A DNA stretch of 64,000 bases from Methanoculleus marisnigri JR1 (GTDB taxonomy: Archaea; Halobacteriota; Methanomicrobia; Methanomicrobiales; Methanoculleaceae). Every line of letters begins with the position of its first letter. Positions within the stretch are counted from its first letter, which is position 1. The DNA lies in assembly GCF_000015825.1 (NCBI RefSeq), contig NC_009051.1, positions 862,695 to 926,694 on the forward strand. The letters are read 5' to 3'. Shown here piece by piece: positions 1 to 9,384 of this stretch. Made by a program: the position numbers and the translations under genes. The notes below the pieces were generated by a model, which searched no databases, was not told the origin of the DNA, and was given only the letters and a program-made list of their open reading frames with translations.

Positions 1-1617
1 CCGGTTCAGGCGGGTAACCATCACCTCTTCTCCCTGCACGGTCTCTCCGTGCAGCGCCCGGTAGTATGGGGTCGCCTCGAGGGAGAGCGGCGTCCCATCC
101 GGCCGCAGAACCCCAAAACCCGCCTGGCGCTCCTCGAAACGGACTGGATCAAGGGACATCGACGTTCTGCCGATCATCTTACGCACCGCTTCGTTCACCC
201 GAACAATAGCCCCGGTAGTATCGTAGATGATGACGCCCGATGCGATCGAGGCAAGTGTCGCATCCAGTTCGGTAGCTCTCAAATGCTCTCTTTCCATGAC
301 GGCGCGGAGTTTCGCCTCAACCTGCTTGCGCTCGGCGATATCCCGGAAAACAACCATGATAGAAGGCTGGCCCTGGTAGAGTATGGGGGTCGCCGTGATG
401 TCGACCTGAATCGTCCGGTCGTCGAGGGTCCTGAGTTCCTGTTCGACCAATGGGGTCGCCGTGCCTTCCTGTTCCATCCGGCGGATATGCCCGGCGATAC
501 GCTCGCGGTATTCGGGGGAGACGAAGAGATCCAGCGGTTTGCCCACGAGGTCTTCGGGGCTCTTCGCGCCCGCAATCCGGACGCAGGCAGGATTCACGTA
601 CACGATGATGCCGTCCCGGTGTACGACCACGGCATCCGGCATGAGCTCGACAAGGGAACGGTACCGCTCCTCGCTCTCCCGGAGGGCATCCTCCATCTGC
701 TTTCTCCCGGTGATGTCCCGCATGATCACCTGGACGACAGGGGTGCCGGCAATGTAGGTCATGACCCCTTTCCCCTCCACCCAGAAGGGGGTTCCATCCA
801 GCCGGAGGAGCTGGAGCTGGGTGGTTGGCGAAGGTTCGCCCAGGAGATCCATCGCAGCGTTCTTCCGGATGCGGTCGCGGAAGTCGGGATGAATGATCTC
901 GAGGAAGTTCCTGCCGAGGATCTCGTTCGGACTGGATGCGCCAAGAAGGTTCACCCCGGTTGGATTGATGTAGAGGATCTTCTCACTGTCGTGAATGAGG
1001 ACGATGTCGAGAGCGGTCTCCACCAGGGTTCGGTACTTGGCCTCGCTCTCCCGCAGGGCTTCTTCCGCCTGCTTCTGCTCGGTGATGTCGGTGAAACTCT
1101 CGAGAACATGTGTTACCCGGCCGGATGCATCTTTCACCGGCTGGGCAACGATATTCATCCAGCGCCCACGGCGCGAGACGCACTTCTCTACTCTTGCAAC
1201 CTCGCCCGTTGCAAAGACGCGCCGTGCTGCACACACTTCGCACGGTTCGTTCAGGCTTTCGAAATAGCGGTAACACTTCTGGCCGACGGGCTCCTGTTCG
1301 GGAAGTATGTCACGGGCCTCCTGGTTGACCCACACGATCGTCATATCCGGGTCGACAAGGGACTGCCCCGTATCGAGGGCGGAGAGGATGGCACCCACCC
1401 TATCCTTCTCCCGGCGCAGCGCCTCTTCGTCTCTCCTGCATTCGGTCTCGGCCTGCCTGAGTTCTTCATTCTCCCGGCGAAGGGTATCAATCTCTACCTG
1501 GAGTTCACTGATCCGCTCTTCGGCGAGCCGTTCGGTCTCTGCAGGGTTCTCCTGTGGAACCTCATCCCGCCCGGCGGGATCAGGCTTCCTCCGTGGAGTT
1601 TCTGGGGGCGCTGGCAT
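1..1617 (-). CDS. Multi-PAS sensor protein, 3' end cut off by window edge
   Basis: The frame is open from the ATG at 1617 to base 1 without a stop, so 539 residues of a longer protein are seen. After a charged coiled coil (about residues 25-75) come four PAS-type domains at about 75-180, 190-310, 315-430 and 440-539. The boundaries carry the usual linkers DITEQKQAEEAL, DITGRKQMEDAL and DIAERKQVEAKL. The first PAS contains a CEVC motif (residues 126-129) that could bind a metal or be redox active. No membrane segment is visible, so sensing is probably cytoplasmic. The output domain (histidine kinase or other) lies beyond the edge. The opposite strand has a long open frame here that is only a shadow. 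Confidence 0.9.
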   Translation of the reverse strand, partial: MPAPPETPRRKPDPAGRDEVPQENPAETERLAEERISELQVEIDTLRRENEELRQAETECRRDEEALRREKDRVGAILSALDTGQSLVDPDMTIVWVNQEARDILPEQEPVGQKCYRYFESLNEPCEVCAARRVFATGEVARVEKCVSRRGRWMNIVAQPVKDASGRVTHVLESFTDITEQKQAEEALRESEAKYRTLVETALDIVLIHDSEKILYINPTGVNLLGASSPNEILGRNFLEIIHPDFRDRIRKNAAMDLLGEPSPTTQLQLLRLDGTPFWVEGKGVMTYIAGTPVVQVIMRDITGRKQMEDALRESEERYRSLVELMPDAVVVHRDGIIVYVNPACVRIAGAKSPEDLVGKPLDLFVSPEYRERIAGHIRRMEQEGTATPLVEQELRTLDDRTIQVDITATPILYQGQPSIMVVFRDIAERKQVEAKLRAVMEREHLRATELDATLASIASGVIIYDTTGAIVRVNEAVRKMIGRTSMSLDPVRFEERQAGFGVLRPDGTPLSLEATPYYRALHGETVQGEEVMVTRLNR

Positions 1618-1987
1618 CTGGTGTAGGGACTCCTATTAAACAGCAGGTACAGTGAGTTTCACATTAGCAGTATTAACGGTAGCGCTCCCGGGCTACGCAG
1701 GTTCTCCTGGAGTACGGTGGGAAAATGCCTTTATGTCAACATTTGGACGGAGGTTATGAGATGACATTGACCGGGAAGTGTCATGCGAGATGACGGATCG
1801 GGCGGGTAAATGACCGACGGGTTCTCTCACTTCCGGTTGATTCGGGACGCCTGTCCCCCCACTGCCGGAACAGGTCCTCACCCTGCCTCTTCCCAAAAGA
1901 GCCCGTATCGCTATCTTGGGGCCGTAGGGAGCTCCGATATCTCTTTTCGGCCCGCCGACCAGGTTCGTTCCGGCGCCTTCTTCCCTA
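1618..1987. other. Intergenic gap, no gene recognised
   Basis: No convincing coding frame is seen on either strand. The only structure noticed is an imperfect palindrome at 1761-1784 (ATGACA, 12-base spacer, TGTCAT), preceded by a GGAGGT at about 1750. It could be an operator or a relic start region; nothing downstream supports a gene. Confidence 0.4.
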
Positions 1988-2509
1988 CTACTTCTCCGAG
2001 ACCTTTGCAATCACGCGATCCAGATGCTGCCGGTAGAGTTCCTGCGGGTCGAGTTCCCCGAGCCCTTCCGGTGTCCTGACCACCACCCTGTCGATGCCGG
2101 CGTTCACCAGCATCTTCGAGCACATCAGGCAGGGGGGGTCGTAGGAAGGCGCTCCCGTCAGGCGCTCGAACCCGGCCAGGTACATCGTACAGCCGGCGGC
2201 GGCCCGTCCCGCCTGCAGGAGCGCGTTCATCTCCGCGTGCACCGAGCGGCAGAACTCGTAGCGCTCGCCGGAGGGGATATTGTACTGCTTCCTTATGCAG
2301 GTGTTCAACTCATCGCAGTGGGCCTCCCCCCGCGGCGCACCGTTGTGCCCGGTGGAGACGATCTCCCCTGCCGAGTTGACCACGACCGCCCCGTAGCACC
2401 GCCGGATGCAGGTCGACCGCCGGGCGGTCTCGACCGCGATACCCATGTACCACTCGGTTCGCGAGGCCCGGGGCGGTACGGGTGGTGCGTCGGTATACCG
2501 ATCCGTCAT
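1988..2509 (-). CDS. dCMP/cytidine deaminase family protein
   Basis: A 173-residue zinc deaminase. The catalytic signature is complete: HAE at residues 91-93 (zinc ligand and proton-shuttling glutamate) and PCLMC at 126-130 with Cys127 and Cys130 as the other zinc ligands. Length and motif spacing fit the deoxycytidylate deaminase (ComEB-type) family, which turns dCMP into dUMP for thymidylate synthesis. Extra Cys and His residues around 34-71 match the second zinc site common in this family. A GGAGG lies 8 bases before the ATG at 2509, and a TATA-like CTTTTTAATC on the minus strand at about 2578-2588 gives a short leader. The gene stands alone. Confidence 0.85.
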   Translation of the reverse strand: MTDRYTDAPPVPPRASRTEWYMGIAVETARRSTCIRRCYGAVVVNSAGEIVSTGHNGAPRGEAHCDELNTCIRKQYNIPSGERYEFCRSVHAEMNALLQAGRAAAGCTMYLAGFERLTGAPSYDPPCLMCSKMLVNAGIDRVVVRTPEGLGELDPQELYRQHLDRVIAKVSEK

Positions 2510-2630
2510 GGCCGTCCCTCCGGCAGTGGGTTACGGCCGCTCAGGCTTTTGCTCATGATAGATCTTCCACGGTGCGGGATTAAAAAGAGGCGTTTTTGTG
2601 CTCCCCGGAGAGCCGGCGATCGGCGGGGCG

Positions 2631-3470
2631 TCAGTATACGCCCTCGCCCGTCACGAGGACGCCCCGCACCGGGTAGGTGCCGTTGCACGGGCCCGTGAAC
2701 TCGTGGTGCACCCGCTCGAAATACAGGTTATACTGCCAGCCCAGAACCCACCACTCGTTTCTCCCGTGAAACTCCGACGTAATGGTGAGAACATTCCCGT
2801 CGGCTGCATCAAACGAGAGGATGAACGGCACCTCAACGACATATCCGGAGGATCCCGGGCTCAGGTAGAGATAATCGTCGTCGGAACCGCTGATGTTGCC
2901 GAGAATCCGGTAGGGCGCAAAGAGGGGCTCGGTCCCGATCGGTGTTCTGGTCTCGATCTCGTGGCCGGGGTCGGTATCAAACATATGGAGCTCCATCTCG
3001 ACGAGCACCGGCGTATCCTCCGAGTACTTGTTGGAATAGATATGAGTCGGTTCCGGGAGTTCCGACTCATTCTGCCCCGGCATAATTGCGATCGGTTCTA
3101 TCCTGTTCTTGTAGACGGGATCGATCCGCTCTGCCGAGATGTTGAGCATGGGGACGCCGCCGACGTCCTCAATGCGTACCGAGATGTTGTCCCGGTCGAA
3201 ATTGCTGAGGCTGGCGCGGGAGAGGTTTACAGGGGTCACGTTCGTCCCTGAGTCCGGGTTGTATCTGGAGGGAAGAGGAAGCAGGAGGACCGCATCCTCA
3301 ATGGGGCCCGACGTGGAGACCTTCAACTCATACCTGTATGATGACTGGAAACTCTCTGCTGCGGACCGGTCCAGGGACCCCATGACGAGCGCCATGAAGA
3401 TGAATAGGAGCGCCGCGAGGATGACTCCCGCAACGAGCACCGCCTTCAGCATATTCGATCGATTCAGCAT
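2631..3470 (-). CDS. Membrane-anchored extracellular protein, function unknown
   Basis: A 279-residue protein with one N-terminal membrane segment (about residues 8-31) followed by an outward-facing domain of roughly 245 residues. The domain has several N-glycosylation sequons (NVT, NLS, NIS, NES, NGT), which suits an archaeal cell-surface protein. The predicted strands and Tyr/Trp-rich C-terminus suggest a beta-sandwich, but I do not recognise the family. A TATA-like GGCATAATACC on the minus strand at about 3495-3505 sits 25-35 bases before the start, so the mRNA is probably leaderless. No operon partner. Confidence 0.7.
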   Translation of the reverse strand: MLNRSNMLKAVLVAGVILAALLFIFMALVMGSLDRSAAESFQSSYRYELKVSTSGPIEDAVLLLPLPSRYNPDSGTNVTPVNLSRASLSNFDRDNISVRIEDVGGVPMLNISAERIDPVYKNRIEPIAIMPGQNESELPEPTHIYSNKYSEDTPVLVEMELHMFDTDPGHEIETRTPIGTEPLFAPYRILGNISGSDDDYLYLSPGSSGYVVEVPFILSFDAADGNVLTITSEFHGRNEWWVLGWQYNLYFERVHHEFTGPCNGTYPVRGVLVTGEGVY

Positions 3471-3562
3471 CGCTGATCAGGGCTTTAGGGAGTTGCCGGT
3501 ATTATGCCCTTCGGTTCTCCCCCGTGCCTTCTTCGCACGGAGGACGATGCTACCGGCCCACA

Positions 3563-3571
3563 ACTATATAT
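3563..3571 (+). promoter_or_regulatory. TATA box of the alpha/beta hydrolase gene
   Basis: ACTATATAT lies about 45 bases before the ATG at 3614. Transcription would start near 3590, leaving a short leader that includes the GGAGGGGAG ribosome binding site at 3598-3606. Confidence 0.6.
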
Positions 3572-3613
3572 GGCATAACCGGCGTCGAGAGCCCGCAGGA
3601 GGGGAGATGTTCC

Positions 3614-4486
3614 ATGTCGTATCTCACCGTCGGTAAAGAAAACTCTGGCACCATCGACCTCTATTACGAGGATCACGGTGCGGGCAGATCGGTCATCCTG
3701 GTCCATGGCTGGCCGCTCTCGAGCAAGTCCTGGGAGAAACAGGTGCCGGTGCTGCTTGAATCGGGTTACCGTGTTGTCACCTACGACCGCAGGGGGTTTG
3801 GCAACTCAGGCAAACCGACCTTCGGCTACGATTACGACACCCTGGCCGAAGACCTGCACAAACTCATGACGGAACTCGACCTCGCCGAGGCCACGCTCGT
3901 CGGATTCTCGATGGGCGGCGGCGAGGTGGCCCGCTACCTCGGCACCTACGGGAGCGATCGCGTGGAGAAGGCCGTCTTCATATCCGCGATCCCGCCGTTC
4001 CTCTTAAAGACGGCCGACAACCCCGAAGGCGTCGACGGCAGCGTCTTTGACGGGATCATGGAGAGCATCGCCGCCGACCGTCCGGCGTTCCTCTCCGGGT
4101 TCCTCTCGGACTTCTACAACGTCGACATCTTCGGGGGCGACCGGGTGAGCGACGAGGTTGTCCGCCTCAGCTGGAACGTCGCCGCCGCCGCGTCCCCTGT
4201 GGGCACGCTCGACTGCGTTCCCGCGTGGCTGACCGACTTCCGGGACGATCTTGCGAGCATCGACGTGCCGGTTCTCGTGATCCATGGCGACGCCGACCGG
4301 ATCGTACCCTTCCCCGCCTCAGGGAAACGTACCCCCGGGTTGGTCAAAGACAGCCGTCTCGTGGTGATCGAGGGCGGGCCGCACGGGATCACCTGGACCC
4401 ACGCCGACAGAGTCAACCGCGAGTTACTGAATTTCCTCGGGCAGCGGGTTCAGGCGGCGCAGCCGTTTGCAGCAAACCCCACGTAG
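3614..4486 (+). CDS. Alpha/beta hydrolase, non-heme chloroperoxidase-like
   Basis: A 290-residue alpha/beta hydrolase. The oxyanion segment is HGWP (31-34), the nucleophile Ser99 sits in GFSMGG, the acid is Asp226 or Asp228 in HGDADRIVP, and the base is His257 in GGPHG. Order and spacing match the cofactor-free haloperoxidase/esterase group. Such proteins mostly act as esterases or perhydrolases; the real substrate cannot be read from the sequence. The ATG at 3614 was chosen because a strong ribosome binding site sits just ahead of it; longer in-frame starts run into the promoter. No signal peptide, so it is cytoplasmic. Confidence 0.85.
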   Translation: MSYLTVGKENSGTIDLYYEDHGAGRSVILVHGWPLSSKSWEKQVPVLLESGYRVVTYDRRGFGNSGKPTFGYDYDTLAEDLHKLMTELDLAEATLVGFSMGGGEVARYLGTYGSDRVEKAVFISAIPPFLLKTADNPEGVDGSVFDGIMESIAADRPAFLSGFLSDFYNVDIFGGDRVSDEVVRLSWNVAAAASPVGTLDCVPAWLTDFRDDLASIDVPVLVIHGDADRIVPFPASGKRTPGLVKDSRLVVIEGGPHGITWTHADRVNRELLNFLGQRVQAAQPFAANPT

Positions 4487-4507
4487 GAGGCTGGCCCTCG
4501 CTCGCCC

Positions 4508-5707
4508 TCACTCCACCGGGATCAGCCCGGCGTTCGTTCCGGTGATGCACCGGCCGCCCCCGCGGCCGACCACGAAGGTGTTCTCGATCCCGACCATTCC
4601 GACGCCCCGGACTCCCTTCTTGGGCTCGAGAGCGATCACCATCCCCTCTTCGAGCGGCTCGTCGAAACCGCGGGCGATCACCGGCATCTCGTCCACCTGC
4701 AGGCCGACGCCGTGGCCCAGGAACTGCACCCGCCGCTTCCCGTAGCCCATGAAGTTCTCGAGGAATGCGGGATCCAGGCCATCGATTATCGTCGCGTAAA
4801 TCTCCGAGGGCGCAGTCCCCGGCCGCAGCATGGACGCCGTCTCGTCCTGGACCTTCACGCACCGATGATGCGCCTCGATCGCCTCTTCGGGGAGCGGTCG
4901 CCCAAACATGCACGTCACCGTCTTGTCGGTGTGGTAACCCCGCACCCCGCACGCACAGTCGACGAAGACCAGATCTCCGGCTCCGAGTTTCCGGTCATGG
5001 CTGCCGAGCACCGGTGCGCCGGGAGCCGCTCCGAGGCACCCGCCCGCCCCGTCGAAACCGGTCGGGTAGATGGTGCTCTCCCCGAACCCGAGCTGCCCGA
5101 GGATCATCTCCGTCCCGAACATCCCGAACCGGGCAATCCCGTGGTGCCCTTCCCGGACCAGGCGTGAGAAGACCTCGCCCCCGAGTTCCGCCTCGCTCAT
5201 TCCCTCGCGGAGCATCGCAGGAACGCAGTCTTCGAGCACGTGGCGGTGAATCCTCCCGGCCTGCTCCAGGATCGCGAGTTCGTAGGCGCTCTTGACCGAT
5301 CTGACTTTCGCCGCCTGTGCATCAAGCGGTTTTACCTCGCGGAAGGGGAAGTGCTTCCGGAACCTCTCAAGCAGCGCGAGGGGCACCGTCTCCGCTTCCA
5401 CGTGAACCGTCTCCGGGCATGCGCCCATCCCGGCAGCCGCGTCGCGGAAACTCTTCATCGGCCGGATCTCGGGGAAGTGCGACTCGTCGAGCGCCCTCTC
5501 AATGCTCCGGCGCACCCAGAGCACGCCCTCATCGTCGCGGGGGATGAGGAGAACCCCGTCCTGCATCGTCCCGGTGAAGTAGAACTGGTTTGTCCGCCCG
5601 AAGATCGCGGCGAACTCCCACGAGGGGTTCTCGGCATCCATGCGGAGCCGAAACCGCTCCATGCGGTTCCGGAGCTCCGGGGCGGGGGTCTTATGCTCCA
5701 TACGCAT
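4508..5707 (-). CDS. M24 family metallopeptidase (Xaa-Pro dipeptidase-like)
   Basis: A 399-residue pita-bread-fold peptidase. The N-terminal creatinase-like domain covers about residues 10-135 and the catalytic domain 140-390. All five metal ligands of the M24 family are present: Asp250, Asp261, His332, Glu361 and Glu375. It should remove N-terminal residues next to proline or cleave a related small substrate. Starts at 5707 and 5701 are both possible; a TATA-like GCTAAATACC some 22-30 bases upstream supports a leaderless start at one of them. The gene is tail to tail with the hydrolase gene that ends at 4486. Confidence 0.87.
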   Translation of the reverse strand: MRMEHKTPAPELRNRMERFRLRMDAENPSWEFAAIFGRTNQFYFTGTMQDGVLLIPRDDEGVLWVRRSIERALDESHFPEIRPMKSFRDAAAGMGACPETVHVEAETVPLALLERFRKHFPFREVKPLDAQAAKVRSVKSAYELAILEQAGRIHRHVLEDCVPAMLREGMSEAELGGEVFSRLVREGHHGIARFGMFGTEMILGQLGFGESTIYPTGFDGAGGCLGAAPGAPVLGSHDRKLGAGDLVFVDCACGVRGYHTDKTVTCMFGRPLPEEAIEAHHRCVKVQDETASMLRPGTAPSEIYATIIDGLDPAFLENFMGYGKRRVQFLGHGVGLQVDEMPVIARGFDEPLEEGMVIALEPKKGVRGVGMVGIENTFVVGRGGGRCITGTNAGLIPVE

Positions 5708-5843
5708 GATTGGGTGGCGATGGTATTTAGCTCTGGCGGGGCAACCCTGCGTATAGCCCCGGGTCCGGCACGGGCAGTTTCCCGCGACGAACGGGGGCAA
5801 TTCCGACCGCATGGGTTATAGAGCCGCACGACGCATCACTGTC

Positions 5844-6593
5844 ATGGAAACCCCTTTCATCTTTACCCTACACGAGGGCCTGCCCCGCCAGGGGCCGGGG
5901 AGCAACGCCTGCACGAGGAAGGCCTTCTCGATGCTCGCCGATCTTTCCGCCCGGCCGGAGATCCTGGATATCGGGTGCGGGGCCGGGATGCAGACGGTCG
6001 AACTGGCCCGGATCTGCCCCGGCTGCCATATCACCGCCGTCGACATACACCAGCCGTTCCTCGACGACCTCGCCCGACGGGCGGCGTCGGCAGGGGTGGG
6101 CGATCGGATCACCACCGTCCGTGCCTCGATGGACGACCTGCCGTCCCCCGATGCGTCGTTCGACGTCCTCTGGGCGGAGGGCTCGATCTTTATCGTGGGG
6201 TTCGAGAAGGGGCTCGCCTCATGGAGGCGGCTCCTCCGTCCCGGCGGCTACCTCTGCCTCACCGAATCTGTCTGGTTCACCGAAGATCCCTCGCCGGAGG
6301 CGGCGGCGTTCTGGAACGACTGCTACCCGGCGATAACGACGGTCCGGGAGACCTGCGCGATCGCAGAATCTGCCGGTTACGCGGTCGTCGCGACCTTCCC
6401 GCTCCCGAAGTCAGCGTGGTGGGAGAATTACTATATGCCGGTCCTCAAGCGGGTAGAAGACCTGCGGCCGAAAGTCGCCGGCAATCCCGAGGCAGAGGCG
6501 CAGATTGAGTTCGCCGAGCGGGAAACCGCCGTTTACCGGGAGCATGCCGACGAGTACGGCTACGAGTTCTTCATTCTGCAGAAGAAGGGGTGA
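5844..6593 (+). CDS. Class I SAM-dependent methyltransferase
   Basis: A 249-residue Rossmann methyltransferase. Motif I is LDIGCGAGMQ (41-50), followed by the acidic end of strand 2 (AVDIHQPF) that holds the ribose of SAM. The later part is rich in Trp and Tyr and may hold a small hydrophobic substrate. A GTTATAGA box at about 5815-5822 lies only 22-29 bases before the ATG, so the message is probably leaderless. A second methyltransferase of related layout lies at 7855-8658. The substrate is unknown. The gene ends 3 bases before the stop of the convergent rsgA. Confidence 0.82.
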   Translation: METPFIFTLHEGLPRQGPGSNACTRKAFSMLADLSARPEILDIGCGAGMQTVELARICPGCHITAVDIHQPFLDDLARRAASAGVGDRITTVRASMDDLPSPDASFDVLWAEGSIFIVGFEKGLASWRRLLRPGGYLCLTESVWFTEDPSPEAAAFWNDCYPAITTVRETCAIAESAGYAVVATFPLPKSAWWENYYMPVLKRVEDLRPKVAGNPEAEAQIEFAERETAVYREHADEYGYEFFILQKKG

Positions 6594-6596
6594 CCG

Positions 6597-7691
6597 TTAC
6601 CTCCCCTTTGTCTTCCCGATATCCCTCTGGATTTTGCCGATCGCTTTCCAGCGCTTCTTCTCGAGTCTCACAAGCCCGATCTCCGCTTTATCCCGTTCGA
6701 ATGCGAGTTCCTGCACGAGCCGGTGAAAACTCCCCAGCCGTGCTGCAGGGAGGGTCCCGTCCGCGACGGCCGCCCGGACCGCACAGCCCGGCTCCTCTTC
6801 GTGCCGGCAGTCCGAGAACCTGCAGCCCTCCGCGAGTTCGAGGATCTCGGGGAACGTATCGGCGATGCCGGCGGATGCCGCACCGATGCCGACCTCCCGC
6901 AGACCGGGGTTGTCGATCATGAGCGCCCCGCCGTCGAGGACGAAGAGCTGGCGGACGGTCGTGGTGTGCCGCCCTTTATCGTCGTAGTCCCGGGTATGCG
7001 AGGTCTCCTGCACCGGACGACCCATGAGCCGGTTGATCAGGGTGGACTTGCCGACACCCGACGAGCCGATGAGGGCGATCGTCGTTCGCGGCGGGAGGTA
7101 CGGATCGAGCCGGTCGACGCCCTCCCCGCTCACGGCGCTGATCGGAATCACCGGTATGCCGGAAGAGGCAGAGGCGATCTCGTCGGCGAGCGTTGCGGGA
7201 TCGTCCGCGAGGTCGGACTTGTTGATGACGATCACGGGGCAGGCGCCGGATGCATGGGCGATCGCGAGAAAACGTTCGATCCGGCGGGCGTTGAGATCGT
7301 GGCCGGCGGCCGTGACGATGAAGACCGTGTCGATATTCGCCGCGATGACCTGATCGCTTCCGCCGCGTCCCGTGCTTCCTCGCGCGAACCGGGTCTTCTG
7401 CGGGAGGATGTCGACGATCATCGAGGTTCCGGCTTCCGGTTGATGGAGTAATACGACGAAATCCCCCACCGCCGGGAACCGGCCGAGTTTCCGCAGGGCT
7501 CCGGAGATCCCGGCCGTGACGGACCCGCCGTCGACGAGTATATCCCACACCGTCTTCTGCCGGCAGGCCACGCGGCCGGGGAGATACGGGCCGGCGTATT
7601 TCGAGAATGCTTTCTCGTGCTCGTCCGTCCATCCGAGGTCTTCGAGCGTATAGGGATGCTTTTCTCCGCATCGGGGAGTGGATTGGTTCAT
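6597..7691 (-). CDS. rsgA: Ribosome small-subunit-dependent GTPase A (RsgA/YjeQ)
   Basis: A 364-residue circularly permuted GTPase. Motif order is G4 (NKSD, 157-160), G5 (ISA, about 184-186), G1 (GSSGVGKST, 209-217) and G3 (DNPG, 260-263), which is diagnostic. An OB-like domain precedes it, and a C-terminal zinc finger uses Cys290, Cys295, His297 and Cys303. In bacteria RsgA checks late assembly of the 30S subunit. Its presence in an archaeon suggests transfer from bacteria, though related genes are found in several methanogens. The ATG at 7691 is preferred over upstream starts at 7736 or 7724 because it matches the family N-terminus and has AGAGGT about 14 bases upstream. Confidence 0.92.
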   Translation of the reverse strand: MNQSTPRCGEKHPYTLEDLGWTDEHEKAFSKYAGPYLPGRVACRQKTVWDILVDGGSVTAGISGALRKLGRFPAVGDFVVLLHQPEAGTSMIVDILPQKTRFARGSTGRGGSDQVIAANIDTVFIVTAAGHDLNARRIERFLAIAHASGACPVIVINKSDLADDPATLADEIASASSGIPVIPISAVSGEGVDRLDPYLPPRTTIALIGSSGVGKSTLINRLMGRPVQETSHTRDYDDKGRHTTTVRQLFVLDGGALMIDNPGLREVGIGAASAGIADTFPEILELAEGCRFSDCRHEEEPGCAVRAAVADGTLPAARLGSFHRLVQELAFERDKAEIGLVRLEKKRWKAIGKIQRDIGKTKGR

Positions 7692-7854
7692 AACGTGGCC
7701 AAACCTCTGTAAATTGGATGGCATGCAAGGGGACAAGTGCTTTGTGGTCGCGGTTCACGGCACCGACGGCTTGGACCCCGTCGTCCTGAGCATGATGCTT
7801 TAAACCGGGGGGCGGTTGACTCTATATTCTGCAGACGCACAATAGAGGAACCAG

Positions 7855-8658
7855 ATGAGCGGCAAGTATGTCCACGGCTACACGGAGCGGGAAGCGGAGC
7901 GGTTGAGCGACCAGGCACAGACCCTGACCGGGCTCCTCCACGACGACACCCGCTACCCGGCAGGCTCGCGAGTGCTCGAGGCCGGGTGCGGCACCGGCGC
8001 CCAGACGGTCATCCTGGCGCGGAACAGCCCGGAGGCGCGGATCACGTCGGTCGATATATCCGAAGTCTCGCTTGGCGAGGCTAAGAAACGCGTAGAGATC
8101 GAAGGCATCACGAACGTCACGTTCGAGGCGGGGGACATCTTCGACCTCCGCTACGAGCCGGGGAGCTTCGACCACATCTTCCTCTGTTTCGTCCTCGAAC
8201 ACCTGGCGGAACCCCACAGGGCGCTCGAACAACTTCGCCCGCTGCTCCGGGAGGGCGGCACGATCACGGTGATCGAGGGGGACCACGGCTCGGCGTACTT
8301 CCACCCGGACAGCACCCATGCCCGCCGGGCGATCGGGTGCCTCGTCGACCTCCAGCGGGAGATGGGCGGCAACGCCCTTATCGGGAGGGAACTCTACCCG
8401 CTCGTCGCCGGTGCCGGGTACCGCGACGTCAGCGTCTCCCCGCGGATGGTCTACGTGGATGGATCCCGGCCGGACCTTGTCCGCGGGTTCACGAGACTGA
8501 CCTTCACCGCCATGGTCGAGGGCGTCGGGGACGACGCGGTGAACCGGGGGATGATGAGCCGGGAGGACTGGGAGCGGGGGATAGCCGACCTCTACCGCAC
8601 CTCCGAACCGGACGGGGTCTTCTGTTATACGTTCTTCAAAGCAACGGGAAGGAAGTAG
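7855..8658 (+). CDS. Class I SAM-dependent methyltransferase (UbiE-like)
   Basis: A 267-residue methyltransferase. Motif I is LEAGCGTGAQ (41-50), strand 2 ends in SVDISE, and motif IV is near DHIFLCFVLEHL. The fold resembles small-molecule methyltransferases of the UbiE/ArsM type, but there is no cysteine set diagnostic of arsenic methylation. A CTCTATATTC box at about 7817-7826 is the likely promoter and GAGGAAC precedes the ATG. It is divergent from rsgA and convergent with the DUF998 gene. Confidence 0.82.
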   Translation: MSGKYVHGYTEREAERLSDQAQTLTGLLHDDTRYPAGSRVLEAGCGTGAQTVILARNSPEARITSVDISEVSLGEAKKRVEIEGITNVTFEAGDIFDLRYEPGSFDHIFLCFVLEHLAEPHRALEQLRPLLREGGTITVIEGDHGSAYFHPDSTHARRAIGCLVDLQREMGGNALIGRELYPLVAGAGYRDVSVSPRMVYVDGSRPDLVRGFTRLTFTAMVEGVGDDAVNRGMMSREDWERGIADLYRTSEPDGVFCYTFFKATGRK

Positions 8659-8667
8659 CCGGGATAC

Positions 8668-9264
8668 TTACCGCTTCGCCCCAAACGGCGCCATGAGGTA
8701 TCCCCCGAATCCCGCGAGCCAGAGGAGCGCGGGGTAGACGATCATCCTCTCCGACCCCCCATGGCCGATAGGGCCGTAGAGGCTCATGATGCCAAAGTCG
8801 CTCGCGGCATGCGTCACGAGGAAGACGAGGCCGACAATGCCGGCGATGATCGAGATCGCCTTCAGGGGTCCCCGGACCAGCGAGGCGCAGGCGATCGCCT
8901 CGACGTTGAAGAAGACGAAGGCCGCGAGTGCAAAGAGGCCGTGGATGCCGGGAATATCCAGCGTGAAGACCGCGGCGCCCATCGCCCCGGCACCCGTGAG
9001 GACGAAGACGGGGAGGATCCAGCCTCTGCCGTAGGAGCGGTAGAGGAAGTAGCCGCCGATGACGTTCAGGAGGCCTGCAAGGAAGAGGGAGGAGTTGAAG
9101 AGCCATGCCGTCGCGCCGGTCACGCCGAGATCGCTGATTGCATTTAGATTGATGCTGTAACCCGGCGCCATGGCCGCGCCGGCCATGAGGGCGATCATGA
9201 ACTGGACCGGGAGCAGGAAGAGCAGAACCCCTGCAATCATCTGACTGTTGTTTGTTCGGCGCAT
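8668..9264 (-). CDS. DUF998 family membrane protein
   Basis: A 198-residue protein with about six membrane helices, beginning with a hydrophobic helix at residues 9-32. The motif around SINLNAISDLGVTG after the first helix is typical of DUF998 proteins. They are integral membrane proteins of unknown role, common in archaea and actinobacteria. The gene runs towards the methyltransferase gene, with only 9 bases between the two stops. No neighbour suggests a role. Confidence 0.75.
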   Translation of the reverse strand: MRRTNNSQMIAGVLLFLLPVQFMIALMAGAAMAPGYSINLNAISDLGVTGATAWLFNSSLFLAGLLNVIGGYFLYRSYGRGWILPVFVLTGAGAMGAAVFTLDIPGIHGLFALAAFVFFNVEAIACASLVRGPLKAISIIAGIVGLVFLVTHAASDFGIMSLYGPIGHGGSERMIVYPALLWLAGFGGYLMAPFGAKR

Positions 9265-9384
9265 GGTGAACGGATAGTGGCTCCCCCTTTATAATTCCTG
9301 CACTGGCCCGACGGCGCCGGTTTTCGCAGCGTGCCCGGGCTAATGTTAACAACGTTAACGAGATCGGGGAGCAACACCGGGCGC

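Noticed and set aside
49-1626. Long plus-strand open frame of 525 codons
   Set aside because: It lies opposite a clear multi-PAS protein; its translation is rich in Arg, Gly and Pro and shows no domain. Open antisense frames are expected in GC-rich DNA.
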